Of a stretch of 44,543 bases of DNA, positions 25,438 through 33,820 are shown in pieces. Below the pieces are notes generated by a model that was not told the DNA's origin, did no database searches, and was given only the letters and a program-made list of their open reading frames with translations. The position numbers were made by a program, and so were the translations under genes. This stretch comes from Chloroflexota bacterium. Lineage in GTDB: Bacteria > Chloroflexota > Anaerolineae > J036 > Brachytrichaceae. The stretch covers positions 1 through 44,543 of the forward strand of contig JAJYKL010000031.1 of NCBI GenBank assembly GCA_021788625.1, read 5' to 3'. The first letter of the stretch is position 1. Every line of letters starts with the position of its first letter.

Positions 25438-26460
25438 CTATTTGTGTAAGGGTGCGCATGAATCCCGCAGGATGAGAGATGTATGCAGTTCTGCCATGGG
25501 CAGGTGTGAGCGCCCACGTACCATGTCCAGTATGATTTGCGCGCCTACGCGACCCATTTCGCGTAAAGGCTGCCGAACTGTTGTCAAAGGTGGCAGCGTC
25601 TCGGACGAAGACGCAATATCATCGAATCCAACTATGGAGACATCGTCCGGAATGTGCAGGCCAAACTGCCGGATCGCATTCATAGCACCATAGGCCATGG
25701 GATCATTGGAGACAAAGAGAGCCGTTGGCCGAGGATTACGCGAGAGCAGCGCCTGGGCACAGGTAAAGCCTGACTGCCGGGTGAAGTCACCACTTTGGAC
25801 GAGTGACTCATTGTAGGGAATGCTGTATTGCAGCAGCGCATCGCGATAACCGGCCAGTCGTTCACCAGATGGTGACTCCTTCATCGGCCCGCTTATGAAA
25901 CCAATCTGGCGGTGACCAATCTGGATGAGGTAACGCATGGCATTGAACGCGCCCTGCCAGTTATCGGCCGTGACGTAGGGAATGCCCGCGTTGGGCAGGC
26001 GCTGGTCGATGAATACGATGGGCAAGTGCTGTTGGCATAGCTGCTCCAGGTAATCGATGCTCTGTAGAATATTCGAAGCGGCAATGATCAGGCCGTCAAT
26101 GGAACGCTGCGTAACGTCAAATACGTAATCATCAGGCTGGCGGCGCATGCGAATCGGATTGTAGAGCGTGATATCGTACGAGGCGACGTCAAGAATACTG
26201 CTGATCCCTTCAACGATCTCGGCGATGTACTCGCTGCCGATGTTATTGACCAGCACGCCAATCGTTGCGGCGCAGGTGCGTGACGACGAGCGCGATGCCG
26301 TACTGACAGCATAGCCCAGCCGCCGTGCGGCAACCAATACACGCTTTTTGGTCTCGGCCGCGACTCCAGGTTTATCCGCTAATGCCCGTGAGACAGTCAT
26401 TATGGATACACCGACGTCGTTCGCTATGTCGCTCAATGTTGGTGACATTCTGATAGTCAT
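25438..26460 (-). CDS. LacI-family transcriptional regulator
   Basis: A 340-residue regulator. The N-terminal helix-turn-helix is typical (L-S-D-I-A-N-D-V-G-V-S-I-M-T-V-S-R-A-L), followed by the hinge helix and a periplasmic-binding-protein-like ligand domain from about residue 65 (I-G-V-L-V-N-N). It should repress the downstream permease and binding-protein genes in the absence of a sugar-type inducer. The start is the ATG at 26460; a second ATG at 26448 is possible. A strong promoter at 26500-26528 drives it. Confidence 0.9.
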   Translation of the reverse strand: MTIRMSPTLSDIANDVGVSIMTVSRALADKPGVAAETKKRVLVAARRLGYAVSTASRSSSRTCAATIGVLVNNIGSEYIAEIVEGISSILDVASYDITLYNPIRMRRQPDDYVFDVTQRSIDGLIIAASNILQSIDYLEQLCQQHLPIVFIDQRLPNAGIPYVTADNWQGAFNAMRYLIQIGHRQIGFISGPMKESPSGERLAGYRDALLQYSIPYNESLVQSGDFTRQSGFTCAQALLSRNPRPTALFVSNDPMAYGAMNAIRQFGLHIPDDVSIVGFDDIASSSETLPPLTTVRQPLREMGRVGAQIILDMVRGRSHLPMAELHTSLILRDSCAPLHK

Positions 26461-26499
26461 TCAACGTGAACTAACGGTATATGATCGACCGACGTAACA

Positions 26500-26528
26500 G
26501 TTATAACTATAGCCTGGGCAAATGTCAA
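26500..26528 (-). promoter_or_regulatory. Strong promoter of the LacI gene, with a palindrome over the -10
   Basis: On the minus strand, TTGACA (26523-26528) and TATAAC (26500-26505) are separated by 17 bases, almost full consensus. The perfect palindrome AGTTATAACT (26499-26508) covers the -10 and could be an autoregulatory site. Confidence 0.65.
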
Positions 26529-26568
26529 TATTGCCTGGCGGGTCATACAGGCATTATCGCAACGTTCA

Positions 26569-26594
26569 TACCCCACCCGGGTGGGGGTGGGTAA
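26569..26594 (+). promoter_or_regulatory. CsoR-type operator upstream of csoR
   Basis: A perfect 16-bp palindrome, CCCCACCCGGGTGGGG (26571-26586), is flanked by TA on the left and GTGGGTA on the right. GC-rich cores with TA...TA flanks are characteristic of copper-sensing CsoR operators. TAGAAT at 26606-26611 could be the -10, which would put the operator over the -35 region. It lies 42 bases before the csoR start, so it is probably autoregulatory. Confidence 0.7.
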
Positions 26595-26635
26595 TACGAA
26601 AGCGATAGAATGGGAGATATGAGGAGCAGGCCAAC

Positions 26636-26917
26636 ATGATTGACGAAACAGCACGCAAACAGATCGTGCGGCGCTTACAGAGTATTGAAGGTCACATTCG
26701 CGGTATACAGCGCATGGTTGAAGAAAATAGTTACTGTATAGACATCATGAAGCAGATCAACGCCGTCGACGCTGCACTGGGTAAGGTGAACCAGATCATC
26801 CTGGAGAATCACCTGTCCACATGCGTCACCTCGGCGGTGCGGGGTGATGACCCGCATGAGCGCGAGCGTGTCTTGCAGGAGATAGCAGATGTCTTTGAAA
26901 TGACTTCAAAGGGTTGA
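26636..26917 (+). CDS. csoR: CsoR-family metal-sensing repressor
   Basis: A 93-residue all-helical repressor of the CsoR/RcnR family. Cys34, His59 and Cys63 match the C-H-C copper-binding triad of CsoR in identity and spacing; RcnR and FrmR differ at these places. It should bind the operator just upstream and release it on Cu(I). No copper pump or chaperone gene is in the window, and the next gene is rlmN, 10 bases on, so the regulon must lie elsewhere or include rlmN by read-through. GAGGAG precedes the ATG. Confidence 0.88.
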   Translation: MIDETARKQIVRRLQSIEGHIRGIQRMVEENSYCIDIMKQINAVDAALGKVNQIILENHLSTCVTSAVRGDDPHERERVLQEIADVFEMTSKG

Positions 26918-26927
26918 GGCATTGCAC

Positions 26928-28163
26928 ATGGAGCCTGTGACATCAATGACCAGCAATTCCCCAGCACATAATGAGCAGAAGCCAGGCAGCCCTGTCAGCC
27001 TGTATGAGTTGTCGCCGGAAAAACTCAGGCAGCAACTAAAGGACTGGGGCGAGCCAACGTTTCATTGTGAGCAGATCTGGCGATGGGTTTTTGGGCGCCA
27101 TGCGCAACGCATCGACGACATGTCAGACCTGAGCAAGTCGTTGCGCACGCGCCTGAACAACACTTATACGCTTGGTCGCATGACTGCCGTCGCCGAAACG
27201 CAATCCACTGATGGCTGGACACGTAAATGGCTGCTTCGTATGCCCGATGGTAGCGAAGTGGAAACGGTCTTGATGGAATACGAAGGAGCCCGCCGGACAG
27301 CATGCATCTCGACTCAGGCTGGTTGCGGCATTGGGTGCAGCTTTTGCGCTACCGGTCAAATGGGCTTCGTGCGCAACCTGAGTGTGGGGGAAATCCTGGA
27401 ACAGGTGATTTGGGTGGCGCGTGCCCTGGACGGTCAAACCGACACAACTGACAGGCCAACCATTAGCGCGAACGACACAGCAATCCAACATAACAACGGT
27501 CTTTTGGCCAGCACGCGCCTGACAAATATCGTTTTCATGGGTATGGGTGAACCGTTCGCCAATTACCGCAATTTGATAGAGGCAACACACCGGCTGGTGG
27601 AGCCGGACGAAAAAGGCGGTTTTGGACTGGGTGCACGGAAGATTACCGTCAGTACCGCTGGTCTGGTGCCGGGCATCCATCGATTTGCGGGTGAAGATCT
27701 GCAACTGAACCTGGCCGTATCACTGCACGCCGCAACAGACGAACTGCGAAATACGCTGGTGCCCATCAACAAACGCTACCCATTGCGCGACCTGTCACAT
27801 GCTGTTCATGATGTGATCAAGAAGACCAACCGGCGAGTAAGCATCGAGTGGGCATTAATCGACGGGGTGAACGATACAGCGGAGCAGGCGGCAGCGCTGG
27901 TCCAGTTTGTGCTCAACACATACAACTGGAAGGAGGAGCATCGCCACATGCTGCATGTGAACCTGATTCCATTGAATCCCACGGCTGGTTACTCGGGTCG
28001 CGTATCGTCACGAGTGCATATCCAGAGATTTCGCGATGTGCTCGACCACGCCGGCATCCCCCAAACCCTACGCGTGCGCCGCGGAGTGGATATCCGTGCC
28101 GGCTGTGGACAGCTAAAGGCCGAAGCGGGAGCCCTACCTCGACGCGAAGGCATGCCGTTATAG
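26928..28163 (+). CDS. rlmN: 23S rRNA (adenine-C2)-methyltransferase RlmN
   Basis: A 411-residue radical SAM methyltransferase that methylates C2 of A2503 in 23S rRNA, and of A37 in some tRNAs. The 4Fe-4S motif is C133-x3-C137-x2-C140, followed by A-T-G-Q-M-G. Near the C-terminus R-A-G-C-G-Q-L-K-A-E carries the second catalytic Cys. A Thr/Asn-rich insertion at about residues 170-193 is not usual for the family. TTG at 26922 opens the frame, but ATG at 26928 sits 8 bases after GAGG and is preferred. Confidence 0.92.
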   Translation: MEPVTSMTSNSPAHNEQKPGSPVSLYELSPEKLRQQLKDWGEPTFHCEQIWRWVFGRHAQRIDDMSDLSKSLRTRLNNTYTLGRMTAVAETQSTDGWTRKWLLRMPDGSEVETVLMEYEGARRTACISTQAGCGIGCSFCATGQMGFVRNLSVGEILEQVIWVARALDGQTDTTDRPTISANDTAIQHNNGLLASTRLTNIVFMGMGEPFANYRNLIEATHRLVEPDEKGGFGLGARKITVSTAGLVPGIHRFAGEDLQLNLAVSLHAATDELRNTLVPINKRYPLRDLSHAVHDVIKKTNRRVSIEWALIDGVNDTAEQAAALVQFVLNTYNWKEEHRHMLHVNLIPLNPTAGYSGRVSSRVHIQRFRDVLDHAGIPQTLRVRRGVDIRAGCGQLKAEAGALPRREGMPL

Positions 28164-28215
28164 GAGGCGATGTCGAGGTGAGCGAATGGGCGCAGATACT
28201 TAGCGGCTGCGCTGC

Positions 28216-28398
28216 TTAACGCTCTTTAATCAAAGTTCGAAGGGCGTGCACGGAGACCATCACCGTCTGCATGCGGCCATCGATCATCATACGGCGGCGT
28301 TGCAGGTTCGGCTTCCACGTACGCTTGCTGGCGTTCAATGCGTGGCTGCGGGACTGGCCAAAGTGCTTGGTCTTGCCTGTAAAGTAACATTTTGCCAT
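28216..28398 (-). CDS. rpmB: 50S ribosomal protein L28
   Basis: A 60-residue basic ribosomal protein. The start M-A-K-C-Y-F-T-G-K, a central N-x-S-K-R-T-W-K-P-N-L-Q segment and a C-terminal V-S-V-H-A-L-R-T segment are typical of bacterial L28. There is no zinc-ribbon Cys set. The ATG at 28398 follows AGGAGG; longer upstream codons are not part of the protein. It is divergent from the Asp23-FakA operon, an arrangement that, as far as I recall, also occurs in Firmicutes (rpmB-yloU-yloV). Confidence 0.93.
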   Translation of the reverse strand: MAKCYFTGKTKHFGQSRSHALNASKRTWKPNLQRRRMMIDGRMQTVMVSVHALRTLIKER

Positions 28399-28439
28399 AG
28401 TGGTTGATCCTCCTGTTATACTGGAAAAGCATTCAACTA

Positions 28440-28471
28440 TGTCTGACTTGATGTCTGACTTGATCTCTGAC
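28440..28471. repeat. 12-bp direct repeat in the rpmB/asp23 gap
   Basis: TGTCTGACTTGA occurs at 28440-28451 and 28452-28463, with a partial third copy to 28471. It lies 42-73 bases upstream of the rpmB start. It may be a regulator site array or a slippage repeat. Confidence 0.6.
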
Positions 28472-28559
28472 TGTATGGAACCCGTCACAGCTCCATTCAC
28501 CGGGCCCATTTAAGTGCCAGGGCAGGGACTATAAAACCGACGGGCTAGAAGTTTACCAT

Positions 28560-28973
28560 ATGTCTGCTACCAATCCAGAAATAGACAGTCAAAACACCCC
28601 CGCCACCCAGGCGCCTCATCCAGCGATGGTTGCAGGAAGCATTGTAATCCGGCCGCAGGTAGTCTTCAGCCTTGCCCTGGATGCAGCGCTGAGCACGTAT
28701 GGCGTAGTCGGGATTGCATCCCGCTACACCGGTTATGACATGACGCACCGCGATCCGCGCCGCGGACTGGAGACAAAGCTGACCCAGTCGCCAGACGGGA
28801 TATGCCACGTCCATGTCAGCATTTTTGTACTGGTGGAATACGGTGTGCGAATCAATGCAGTCATTACCAGTCTGCAACAGCAGATCAAGTACAGCATCGA
28901 GCACAGTACAGGCTATATGGTCGACTCCGTAGATGTGCATGTTTCCGGGTTACATGTGACACACGAAGATTGA
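28560..28973 (+). CDS. Asp23/Gls24-family envelope stress protein
   Basis: A 137-residue protein of the Asp23/Gls24 (YloU-like) family. Typical segments are A-G-S-I-V-I-R-P-Q-V, then a V-x-V-S-I-F-V-L-V-E-Y-G strand and a terminal V-D-V-H-V-S-G-L. A polar N-terminal tail of about 20 residues precedes the domain. The family is membrane-associated in Firmicutes and linked to envelope stress; its exact role is unclear. It is followed by fakA and fakB, a conserved order. The ATG at 28560 has only a weak ribosome site. Confidence 0.8.
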   Translation: MSATNPEIDSQNTPATQAPHPAMVAGSIVIRPQVVFSLALDAALSTYGVVGIASRYTGYDMTHRDPRRGLETKLTQSPDGICHVHVSIFVLVEYGVRINAVITSLQQQIKYSIEHSTGYMVDSVDVHVSGLHVTHED

Positions 28974-29064
28974 ACCCGGCCAGCCGCCTTTTCAAGTGTG
29001 AGAGAATGGTGCGCGTACCTGTGATGTAGGACGCCTGATACATCGAACAAGAGAATTACCAATC

Positions 29065-30957
29065 GTGATTCCGCTTATATCCCCACTCCACAAGCTCAAC
29101 ACTCAGGATTTGCTGGATCGCGTTCGCAGCCGCATTGCCCAATCTGCACAGGTGGTTGCCCGGGCCAAAAATGATGTCTCGCATCAAAAGGATGAGTTAC
29201 TTAGCGCCTATAACATCCGGATAGCGCGCATGTTGAGTGGAAGAGATCCGGCTGATCGCCACACCGCAACCCAGCCCGGAGCCATGGGTAGCGCCGTACC
29301 CCTGTATCCCCAGGAGATTCTGGCGCTGGATGGACCGAGGTTCAGGCGATTCGTACAGGCATCCTACCTCTGGCTCAGGCAGCAGGAGCCCATAATCAAC
29401 TCCTACAATGTATATCCCGTCCCCGATGGTGATACCGGCACCAACATGATGCACACCATGCGTTCTGCCTGGGAAGCCTGCCAGCAGAATACCGACACCT
29501 CACTCGGAGCGATTGCGCATGCCATCTCGCAAGGCGCGCTCCGCGGCTCTCGCGGGAATTCTGGCATTATTCTGTCGCAAATCTGGCGTGGGTTCGCGCG
29601 TGCAATCGACGGAAAAACCTCTTGCTCTGTGGCCGATCTGGCGCGCGCTTTGCGTGAGTCGGCCAATACAGCCTATGCGGGGGTGAATAATCCAGTCGAA
29701 GGCACCATGTTGACGGTGGCCCGCGAAACGGCCGACGCAGCCGAGCGTGCTGCGAAGCAATCCGGGGACCTGCAATACATGCTGGACTCGATAACGCGGG
29801 CTGCTTTCGAATCCGTTCAACGCACGCCCAGTCTACTGCACATCCTCAAAGAAGCAGGCGTGGTGGACTCGGGCGGATACGGCCTCTACGTCATCCTGGA
29901 CGGCATGCGCCGATTCGCACATGGAGAGTCCATGGAGCCTCCGGCCGTGCAATCCCCCACCCAGCGCCTGGGTGTAACATCGCAGGCGACACCGGCTGGA
30001 CTCACCCCGGCGCATGGCACCTGGGGCTATGACGTCCAGTTCACCATCCATCCGGGTGCAGGAGGTACCCTGGACGTGGACCAGATCAGGACCGCTATCA
30101 ACGCCATGGGCGAATACCCACTGGTGATGGGCGACACGACAATGGTTAAGGTACATCTGCATGTTATCGATCCGGGGGCACCGATCAGCTACGGCGCACG
30201 CCTCGGGACGCTGCATGACGTCATCGTCGAAGACATGCAGGCTCAGGCAGATGAGTTCACGCCGGGTCTGATCAAGCCAAATCCGGCTGAACTGACTGAG
30301 GTGGATGTAGCCATTGTAGCGGTGGCGGCTGGCAATGGCTTGATACGCGCCTTCAAAGATGTCGGGGTCAGAGCAGTCGTGCCAGGCGGGCAAACCATGA
30401 ACCCTAGTGTGGAAGACCTGCTGCAGGCGATCAAACAGGCACGAGCCCGCCATGTGATTCTGCTGCCCAACAATGGCAACATCATCATGGCTGCACAGCA
30501 GGCTGCCCAGTTAAGCGAGATTCCGACCAAAGTGGTGCCTACACGTACCATTCCGCAAGGCATCGCGGCTGCGATTGCTTTCAATTTCGAGCGCGATCTG
30601 GACGGCAACGTTATGGCGATGAATGGGGCAGCCAAGCAGGTGGTGACGGCGGAGGTTACCACGGCAACCCGAACGGCTACCGTGGACGGTGTGAATGCAC
30701 GCGTCGGGCAGATCATCGGCCTGCTCGACGACAAGTTGACGTTTGCCGGAGAAGACATGAGTGAGGTCGTGATAGAGTTGCTGGAAATGGCTCAGGCTGA
30801 GCGCCGCGAACTAATCACCTTATACTACGGGAACGGCATGGCTCGGAATCAGGCAGACAACGTAGCACAGTTCGTGCGGCAACACTACCCGTCGCAGGTC
30901 GTCGATCTTTATGAGGGACAGCAACCCTATTATTATTTCACCATTGGTATTGAGTAA
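29065..30957 (+). CDS. fakA: Fatty acid kinase FakA-like (DAK2-domain protein)
   Basis: A 630-residue kinase of the YloV/FakA type. The N-terminal DAK2 domain carries P-V-P-D-G-D-T-G-T-N-M near residue 120 and S-R-G-N-S-G-I-I-L-S-Q about 50 residues later, which bind Mg-ATP. The C-terminal part binds the FakB partner. With FakB it phosphorylates exogenous or recycled fatty acids for lipid synthesis. The GTG start gives an N-terminal extension of about 75 residues over the usual family start. An internal ATG at 29284 has a GGAG only 3 bases away, so the start is uncertain. Confidence 0.88.
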   Translation: MIPLISPLHKLNTQDLLDRVRSRIAQSAQVVARAKNDVSHQKDELLSAYNIRIARMLSGRDPADRHTATQPGAMGSAVPLYPQEILALDGPRFRRFVQASYLWLRQQEPIINSYNVYPVPDGDTGTNMMHTMRSAWEACQQNTDTSLGAIAHAISQGALRGSRGNSGIILSQIWRGFARAIDGKTSCSVADLARALRESANTAYAGVNNPVEGTMLTVARETADAAERAAKQSGDLQYMLDSITRAAFESVQRTPSLLHILKEAGVVDSGGYGLYVILDGMRRFAHGESMEPPAVQSPTQRLGVTSQATPAGLTPAHGTWGYDVQFTIHPGAGGTLDVDQIRTAINAMGEYPLVMGDTTMVKVHLHVIDPGAPISYGARLGTLHDVIVEDMQAQADEFTPGLIKPNPAELTEVDVAIVAVAAGNGLIRAFKDVGVRAVVPGGQTMNPSVEDLLQAIKQARARHVILLPNNGNIIMAAQQAAQLSEIPTKVVPTRTIPQGIAAAIAFNFERDLDGNVMAMNGAAKQVVTAEVTTATRTATVDGVNARVGQIIGLLDDKLTFAGEDMSEVVIELLEMAQAERRELITLYYGNGMARNQADNVAQFVRQHYPSQVVDLYEGQQPYYYFTIGIE

Positions 30958-30975
30958 CACGGGGTTTGGGAAGCG

Positions 30976-31917
30976 TTGAAGCCAGTAAACGGAACACAAG
31001 TTCTCATCGCGCGAGACGTTAATGGTACGACGAATGGCGCGCGAGAGCGGAAGCACAGAGTTCGTATCGTCACCGACAGTGCATCGCAGATCGAATCGGC
31101 CTGGGCGCAGGCGAATCACGTCGCACTCCTATCACAACGCATCGTCGTCGACGGCCACATGTTCCAGGAAGGCGTGGACCTGAATGATGATGATCTCGCC
31201 CTGCGCATCATGCACATCTCCCCCCATCAATATCCGATCATCAGTCCGCCGAAGGTGGAGGACTTTAGCGAGACTTATCGATCGCTGCTAAACGAGGCGT
31301 CGGATATCATCTCTCTTCATGTGTCGTCCCGCTTGAGTGACACGGTGCAGAATGCACGCATTGCCGCCGACGAATTTCGAGGACGTTGCAATATCACGGT
31401 TCTGGACTCGCAAACCGTGGCGCTGGGGTTGAATGTACTGGTGCGCAAGATCACCACCCACGCTTGGAACGGCACCAGCGCTGAAGACATCGTGCGCAAG
31501 ACGCGCGGTATGCTGAAACATATTTATGGTGCGTTTGTGGCAGAAGATCTGCAATATATGGCGCACAGCGGTTGCTTGCGGCCTGCTCAGGCGACGCTGG
31601 GGAAAATGCTGGGGGTGATTCCTTTCCTGACGATCGAGGAAGGCGAGATCGTTGCCATTGAGAAAGTGCGGTCCCAGGAACGAGCGCTGGAGAAACTGGC
31701 TGAGTTTGCCGCAGAGTTTGAGCACCCGGAGGAACTGGCGATCGTGCAAATGACGTCGGCGCCCAACGAGAAAACCACCAGCCTGATGAGCATGTTGCGA
31801 ATGATGTTCCCCCGGTTGAATGACATACCTTTGCGCAACTGTGGTGCCACCGTGGGCAGCATCATCGGGCCATCCGGTATCGGCGTCATGATCTATGAAG
31901 GCGGCGATGGGTTATAG
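30976..31917 (+). CDS. fakB: DegV-family fatty acid-binding protein FakB
   Basis: A 313-residue DegV-fold protein. The T-D-S-A-S-Q motif near residue 35 and an S-x-P-K-V-E-D-F segment with a P-P-type strand mark the family, in which the fatty acid lies in a tunnel and its carboxylate is presented to FakA. It starts with TTG 18 bases after fakA, so it is co-transcribed. The ribosome site is weak (GGGAAG), and no better start was seen in frame. The adjacent fakA makes the assignment firm. Confidence 0.85.
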   Translation: MKPVNGTQVLIARDVNGTTNGARERKHRVRIVTDSASQIESAWAQANHVALLSQRIVVDGHMFQEGVDLNDDDLALRIMHISPHQYPIISPPKVEDFSETYRSLLNEASDIISLHVSSRLSDTVQNARIAADEFRGRCNITVLDSQTVALGLNVLVRKITTHAWNGTSAEDIVRKTRGMLKHIYGAFVAEDLQYMAHSGCLRPAQATLGKMLGVIPFLTIEEGEIVAIEKVRSQERALEKLAEFAAEFEHPEELAIVQMTSAPNEKTTSLMSMLRMMFPRLNDIPLRNCGATVGSIIGPSGIGVMIYEGGDGL

Positions 31918-31944
31918 AGCTCGATAACAGGTTATAGTTGCGCT

Positions 31945-32853
31945 ATGGCCTTTACGGAATACCACAGGCCGTCGTCCACCGATGAAGCCATGTCGCTCTT
32001 ACGCCGTGCGACACCCCATACGGCGGTGCTCGCTGGCGGCACCTGGCTGAATGGCGAAACGCCACGTGACGTCGAGGCCGTTATCGACATAAGCGCGCTT
32101 GGCCTGGATGCTATTCAAAGTGAGGACGCTCCGCCCTTGCTACGGATCGGCGCAGCCGTCACGCTTCAGCGGCTGGTTGAGACCTTTTCGCCGGACCCAA
32201 CCTTACGCGCTGCATCGTCCCGCACAGGCTCACCCGACCCAACGCCACTGGCAGACTACTGCGCCACACCAGGATTGGCGGTTCTTTCAGTCGCGGCGCA
32301 TGCCATGGCCGCGCTTAATATTCGCAATCGCGCCAGCCTCGGCGGTGCTCTGGTTACGGCCGATTCGTCGTCGCCTCTCGTCACGGCGTTGCTAGCCTGT
32401 GATGCCGTACTGCTTATACGGACGGACGAAGAGCGCATGGTATCGTTGAGCGCCTTTCTGTCCTATCGCGAACAGATCATGAAACAGAGCGCCCTGATCA
32501 CCCAGTTCATGTTACCGGTACCCCGTGCTGACGTCCACTCAGCTTACGATCGCGTTGCCCGCACACCGAAAGACTACCCCATCGTTTGTGCGGTAGCCCG
32601 TTGTGCGGTGAAAGATGGCATAGCAGGAACGGTGCGGCTGGCAGTGGGAGGCGCCGCGGCAGTGCCCATTCGGCTGCATGCTCTCGAGAACGCACTCGAA
32701 AAGAAAAATGTGGCCTCGTACCTGGATGGCGCGATCGACGACGCGTTACGGACACTCCGGGCGCCAGACAACTGGTTAGGGAGCGCCGAGTATCGACTGG
32801 CGATGGCACGAGTGCTTTCACGGCGAGTCATTAGACGCGCTGCCGGGATATAG
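31945..32853 (+). CDS. FAD-binding subunit of a molybdopterin dehydrogenase (XdhB/CoxM-like)
   Basis: A 302-residue protein of the FAD-binding domain family found in xanthine and CO dehydrogenases. The FAD pyrophosphate motif A-G-G-T-W-L-N-G is near residue 30, and the second motif, I-R-N-R-A-S-L-G-G-A-L, corresponds to the usual I-R-N-x-G-T-I-G-G-N. A short loop insertion lies before it. It should pass electrons from iron-sulfur clusters to an acceptor. Catalytic molybdenum and 2Fe-2S subunits are absent here, so the partner is elsewhere or lost. The stop overlaps the XdhC start (TAGTG). Confidence 0.82.
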   Translation: MAFTEYHRPSSTDEAMSLLRRATPHTAVLAGGTWLNGETPRDVEAVIDISALGLDAIQSEDAPPLLRIGAAVTLQRLVETFSPDPTLRAASSRTGSPDPTPLADYCATPGLAVLSVAAHAMAALNIRNRASLGGALVTADSSSPLVTALLACDAVLLIRTDEERMVSLSAFLSYREQIMKQSALITQFMLPVPRADVHSAYDRVARTPKDYPIVCAVARCAVKDGIAGTVRLAVGGAAAVPIRLHALENALEKKNVASYLDGAIDDALRTLRAPDNWLGSAEYRLAMARVLSRRVIRRAAGI

Positions 32854-33623
32854 TGGACCCACTTCAGGCGGCAGCCGAGCTGACGAAGAACAACAGACCA
32901 TGCGCGATGTGCACGGTCGTACACACCAGTGGCTCCGTGCCCCGGCACGCAGCGGCTAAGATGCTGGTGGGCGCGGATGGCATCATCATCTGCGGAACCA
33001 TTGGCGGCGGATCCGTCGAAAGCCGTGTGGCAGAACAGGCTCGCCAGGCCCTTGCTGATGGCCAGGCCCGCCTGGTGAAATATCATTTGGCTAACCCGGC
33101 AGCAGGTGATCCCGGCGTATGTGGCGGAGAAGTCGATGTGTTTATTGATCCACTGCTCAGCTCCCCTATCCTTGTGATTTTTGGCGCTGGCCATGTCGGA
33201 CGCGCGCTGGTGCATCTGGCGAAATGGATCGGCTTTCGTGTGGTGCTCACCGACGATCGCGCCGAACAGTGCAGCCAAGCAGCCTGTCCTGGTGCAGACC
33301 AGTACCTGCCAGCGGCACCCCACGACGCTGTATCAAAGTTGCATATCGACGCCAGCACCTATATCGCGCTGGTGATGCGCGGGTCTCCTTTCGACATCGA
33401 AGTGTTGCCTTTATTACTGCATACCCCGGCCGCGTATATTGGCGTGATTGGCAGCCAGCGCCGCTGGATCACCACCTCACAGGCTTTGCGTGATGGAGGG
33501 GTTAACGAGGCCGATCTGGCGCGCGTGCATGCGCCGATTGGGTTGGAGATTGGGGCCGAAACGCCGGAGGAAATCGCACTGAGCATCATGGCTGAGATCA
33601 TCAAGCTCAGACGTCAGTCTTAA
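32853..33623 (+). CDS. XdhC/CoxI-family maturation protein
   Basis: A 256-residue XdhC-type protein. An N-terminal T-S-G-S-V-P-R motif and G-G-G-S-V-E segment bind the molybdenum cofactor in this family. A Rossmann domain with F-G-A-G-H-V-G-R-A-L occurs at about residues 110-119, and the end carries the G-L-x-I-G-A-E-T-P-E-E-I-A-L-S-I family signature. It helps insert sulfurated molybdenum cofactor into xanthine-dehydrogenase-like enzymes. It begins at a GTG overlapping the previous TAG. Its presence beside the FAD subunit points to a working molybdoenzyme encoded elsewhere (inference). Confidence 0.88.
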   Translation: MDPLQAAAELTKNNRPCAMCTVVHTSGSVPRHAAAKMLVGADGIIICGTIGGGSVESRVAEQARQALADGQARLVKYHLANPAAGDPGVCGGEVDVFIDPLLSSPILVIFGAGHVGRALVHLAKWIGFRVVLTDDRAEQCSQAACPGADQYLPAAPHDAVSKLHIDASTYIALVMRGSPFDIEVLPLLLHTPAAYIGVIGSQRRWITTSQALRDGGVNEADLARVHAPIGLEIGAETPEEIALSIMAEIIKLRRQS

Positions 33624-33674
33624 AGCGCTGCCAATGCAGTGGACACCTCCGGGGCAACTATCACTGTTGCTCAA

Positions 33675-33702
33675 GTCGGGGCTTTCCCTTCGGTTCCCCG
33701 AC
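33675..33702. terminator. Hairpin between convergent xdhC-like and uvrC genes
   Basis: GTCGGGG (33675-33681) and CCCCGAC (33696-33702) form a 7-bp stem with a 14-base loop, midway in the 197-base convergent gap. It may end both transcripts; there is no T-run on either side. Confidence 0.4.
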
Positions 33703-33820
33703 GTGGACGGTGGCATTCCCCGCCCCTACGGATATGGAAGCTACCTGTAGAGCGACGAATTGAAAAGCGCCAGAAAACCTGTCAGGACGGTCACCATGCC
33801 CCTGTGCGACATCATGCGGC

